From positions 4,340,001 to 4,404,000 of the forward strand of contig NZ_CP025429.1 of NCBI RefSeq assembly GCF_002848345.1: a stretch of 64,000 bases of DNA, written 5' to 3'. The translations under genes and the position numbers were made by a program. Shown here piece after piece: positions 62,104-64,000 of the stretch; positions within the stretch are counted from its first letter, which is position 1; the number at the start of each line of letters is the position of its first letter. The DNA is from Chromobacterium sp. ATCC 53434 (GTDB lineage: Bacteria; Pseudomonadota; Gammaproteobacteria; Burkholderiales; Chromobacteriaceae). The notes under the pieces were generated by a model. That model saw only the letters and a program-made list of their open reading frames with translations. It was not told the DNA's origin and did no database searches.

Positions 62104-62129
62104 AAAAAAGCCGCCCGTGGGCGGCTTTG
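62104..62129 (-). terminator. Terminator of pyrC
   Basis: A perfect 10-bp stem (62107-62116 with 62119-62128, loop GT) is followed on the minus strand by T6. It begins 21 bases after the pyrC stop codon. Confidence 0.88.
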
Positions 62130-62149
62130 GCGCAATGATTTGGGCCGTA

Positions 62150-63184
62150 TCAGTCCCGCAGCCGCCAGGCCACGTTCTCGCCGGCGCGCAGCGGCACCAG
62201 CGCGTCGCCCGGATACGGCAGCTCGGCCGGCACCGTCCAGCCCTCCTTGACCAGCTCGATCCGGTCGCCGTTGGCCGGCAGGCCGTAGAAGGCCGGGCCA
62301 TTCAGGCTGGCGAAAGCCTCCAGCCGGTCCAGCGCGCCGGCGGCCTCGAAAGCCTCGGCATACAATTCGATCGCCGCGTTGGCGGTATACATGCCGGCGC
62401 AGCCGCAGGCCGTCTCCTTGGCGCCCTTCGCATGCGGCGCGCTGTCGGTGCCGAGGAAGAACTTGGTCGAGCCGGACGTCGCCGCCTTCAGCAGCGCCTG
62501 GCGATGCAGCTCGCGCTTCAGCACCGGCAGGCAGTAGTGGTGCGGGCGTATGCCGCCGACGAACAAGGCGTTGCGGTTCATCAGCAAGTGATGCGCGGTG
62601 ATGGTCGCCGCGACGTTGGCCGGCGCGGCGGCGACGAACTCGGCCGCCTCGCGGGTGGTGATGTGCTCGAACACCACCCTCAGCGTCGGCAGCTTCTGCA
62701 GCAGCGGCTTCATCACCCGCTCGATGAACACCGCCTCGCGGTCGAACACGTCGATGTCGGCGTCGGTCACCTCGCCGTGCACCAACAGCGGCAGGCCGGT
62801 TTCGGCCATCGCCTCCAGCGCCGGCATCGCGCGGGCGACATCGGTGACGCCGTGGTCGGAATTGGTGGTGGCGCCGGCCGGGTACAGCTTGACGCCGTGG
62901 ACGAAGCCGCTGGCCTTGGCCAGGCGGATCTCGTCCGGGCTGGTCTTGTCGGTCAGATACAGCGTCATCAGCGGCTCGAAGCGGCTGCCGGCCGGACGGG
63001 CGGCCAGGATGCGCTCGCGATAGGCGGCGGCGGCCGCGACGGTGGTCACCGGCGGCTTCAGATTGGGCATCACGATGGCGCGGCCCATCTGGCGACAGGT
63101 GTCGGGCAGCACCGCCGCCAGCGCGGCGTCGTCGCGCAGGTGCAAATGCCAGTCGTCGGGACGGATCAGGGTGAGTGTCTGCAT
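62150..63184 (-). CDS. pyrC: Dihydroorotase
   Basis: Zinc enzyme of pyrimidine synthesis that closes carbamoyl-aspartate to dihydroorotate. The 344-residue length and the class II sequence fit E. coli PyrC. Metal-binding His13 and His15 are in DDWHLHLRD; the carboxylated Lys99 is in [30 protein letters not shown] and [15 protein letters not shown] carry the remaining ligands and the catalytic Asp. tusA lies 63 bases upstream in the same direction. Confidence 0.97.
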   Translation of the reverse strand: MQTLTLIRPDDWHLHLRDDAALAAVLPDTCRQMGRAIVMPNLKPPVTTVAAAAAYRERILAARPAGSRFEPLMTLYLTDKTSPDEIRLAKASGFVHGVKLYPAGATTNSDHGVTDVARAMPALEAMAETGLPLLVHGEVTDADIDVFDREAVFIERVMKPLLQKLPTLRVVFEHITTREAAEFVAAAPANVAATITAHHLLMNRNALFVGGIRPHHYCLPVLKRELHRQALLKAATSGSTKFFLGTDSAPHAKGAKETACGCAGMYTANAAIELYAEAFEAAGALDRLEAFASLNGPAFYGLPANGDRIELVKEGWTVPAELPYPGDALVPLRAGENVAWRLRD

Positions 63185-63247
63185 GGTCGGGGCTTGGCGT
63201 GGCTATGAATAAAAGAATGGCGACGGGGACGCCGTCGCCAGGAATGC

Positions 63248-63478
63248 CTATTTGCGCTTGAGCACCATCCGGAACTTGCCTTCGCCGGTGGTGGTCGATT
63301 CCAGCAGGCCGTTGCCGGTCTGCCGGCAAAAAGCCTCGAAGTCCTTAGGCGCGCCGGGGTCGGTGGCGATCACCTCCAGCACGGCGCCGCTGGCCATGTC
63401 GGCCAGCGCCTTTTTCGCGCGCAATATCGGCAGCGGGCAGTTCAGGCCGGAAAGATCAATCTGCTTGTCGGGTGTCAT
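63248..63478 (-). CDS. tusA: TusA-family sulfurtransferase
   Basis: Small sulfur carrier of 76 residues. The active cysteine is Cys14 in the family motif LNCPLPILRAKKALADM, followed by a beta-alpha-beta core (AVLEVIATDPGAPKDFEAFCRQTGN). TusA hands persulfide sulfur to tRNA thiolation and other pathways. It is co-directional with pyrC and could be transcribed together with it. Confidence 0.88.
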   Translation of the reverse strand: MTPDKQIDLSGLNCPLPILRAKKALADMASGAVLEVIATDPGAPKDFEAFCRQTGNGLLESTTTGEGKFRMVLKRK

Positions 63479-63602
63479 GGGCCGGTATCCTCAGCCATAT
63501 CGCGTTACAATGGAGAAATCCGGGCCTGCGCCGATCAGCGGACAGGCCGTAGCCGTATAGTTTACGCCAGTCGTCAAGCCTTACCCAAATCGGTCACGCA
63601 TC

Positions 63603-64000
63603 ATGTGCATCATCGCTTTCGCCTACAAAACGCCGGGCCTGGGCCAATTGGTACTGCTGGCCAACCGCGACGAATACTACGCCCGCTCCGCCGAGCCGCT
63701 GGACTGGTGGCCGGAATACCCGCACACGCTGGGCGGCCGCGACCTGCAGTCCGGTGGCAGCTGGCTGATGGTGGACGGCCGCAACCGCATCGCCGCCGTC
63801 ACCAACTTCCGCGACGGTTTTCCCGCCAAGGCCGAGCGCTCGCGCGGCGAATTGGTCCAGCGCTTCGTCAGCGGCGACGAGGACCCGTTCGCCTTCGCCG
63901 ACTGGCTGCGCGCCGAGTGCCACCGCTACGGGCCGTTCAACCTGCTGTTCGGCACCACCGCCGACCTGTTCTTCTTCCACAGCCCCGGCAAGCAAATCGC
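63603..64000 (+). CDS. NRDE/TANGO2-family protein, N-terminal part
   Basis: The frame starts with the ATG at 63603 and runs off the right edge. The first 132 residues show the family signature: MCIIAFAYK at the N-terminus, LLANRDEYYARSAEPLDWW (NRDE motif), then GGRDLQSGGSWLMVDGRNRIAAVTNFRDG. Family members, including human TANGO2, have been linked to haem or lipid handling; the bacterial role is not settled. Divergent from tusA. Confidence 0.9.
   Translation, partial: MCIIAFAYKTPGLGQLVLLANRDEYYARSAEPLDWWPEYPHTLGGRDLQSGGSWLMVDGRNRIAAVTNFRDGFPAKAERSRGELVQRFVSGDEDPFAFADWLRAECHRYGPFNLLFGTTADLFFFHSPGKQI

Larger units (their letters stand above)
61724..62149. other. Intergenic region with AT-rich island before oppA
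   Basis: These 426 bases hold no convincing gene. From about 61780 to 62070 the DNA is much more AT-rich than its neighbours. Part of it holds the oppA promoter at 61809-61838; the rest may be an upstream regulatory zone. A plus-strand reading frame at 61786-62055 looks spurious. The pyrC terminator lies at the right edge. Confidence 0.6.

Overview
The window is a GC-rich bacterial chromosome segment with tightly packed genes and Gram-negative hallmarks: Tat and Sec exported phosphatases, an outer-membrane barrel, lipoproteins and an Opp peptide importer. The mix of gshA of the proteobacterial type, DciA, SecA with a SEC-C tail, an MdfA-like pump, WbuC, YceH and TcdA fits a betaproteobacterium. 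Chromobacterium or another Neisseriales relative is my best guess from family knowledge; no rRNA or other decisive marker is present. No tRNA, rRNA, CRISPR array, prophage or intact insertion sequence was found.

Layout, left part. Positions 1-6100 hold the end of topA, a minus-strand gshA-gshB-dgkA block (glutathione synthesis plus diacylglycerol kinase), a PfkB-family kinase, a TlpA-like thioredoxin and a tandem array of about 100-bp repeats that runs into the end of a DUF2087 gene. Positions 6100-20600 hold secA, a PhoD phosphatase, an ABC importer (fused permease plus ATPase), a dciA-like gene, a PhyH dioxygenase, a Tat-exported phosphoesterase, proA and a retropepsin-like protein. Positions 20800-30700 hold a WbuC cupin, a striking intergenic cluster of DnaA boxes (21727-21898), DUF2252, a chemoreceptor, a glutamine synthetase-like ligase, a universal stress protein, tlyA, a BCCT transporter and yceH.

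Middle part. Positions 31447-35707 are a four-gene operon of exported proteins, with FlgT/CsgG-like features in two of them; its function is unknown. It is followed by two palindrome-rich, transposase-less repeat elements (35733-36033 and 38239-38504) that bracket an M13 metallopeptidase gene. A minus-strand run then carries a prolyl oligopeptidase, a hydrolase, a solute-binding protein, threonine aldolase and a TetR regulator.

Right part. Positions 47267-54268 are the most unusual locus: an MFS exporter, a LuxE-type acyl-protein synthetase, a LuxC-type acyl-CoA reductase fused to an adenylate-forming domain, a second free-standing adenylate-forming protein and a GNAT acyltransferase. No luciferase genes are present. 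A lux-box-like palindrome (47145-47160) sits where a LuxR-type activator would bind. I infer an operon that activates, reduces and acylates a carboxylic acid and exports the product, possibly under quorum control. The window ends with ybjQ, comB, a DUF3224 gene, oppABCDF, pyrC, tusA and the start of an NRDE/TANGO2 gene.
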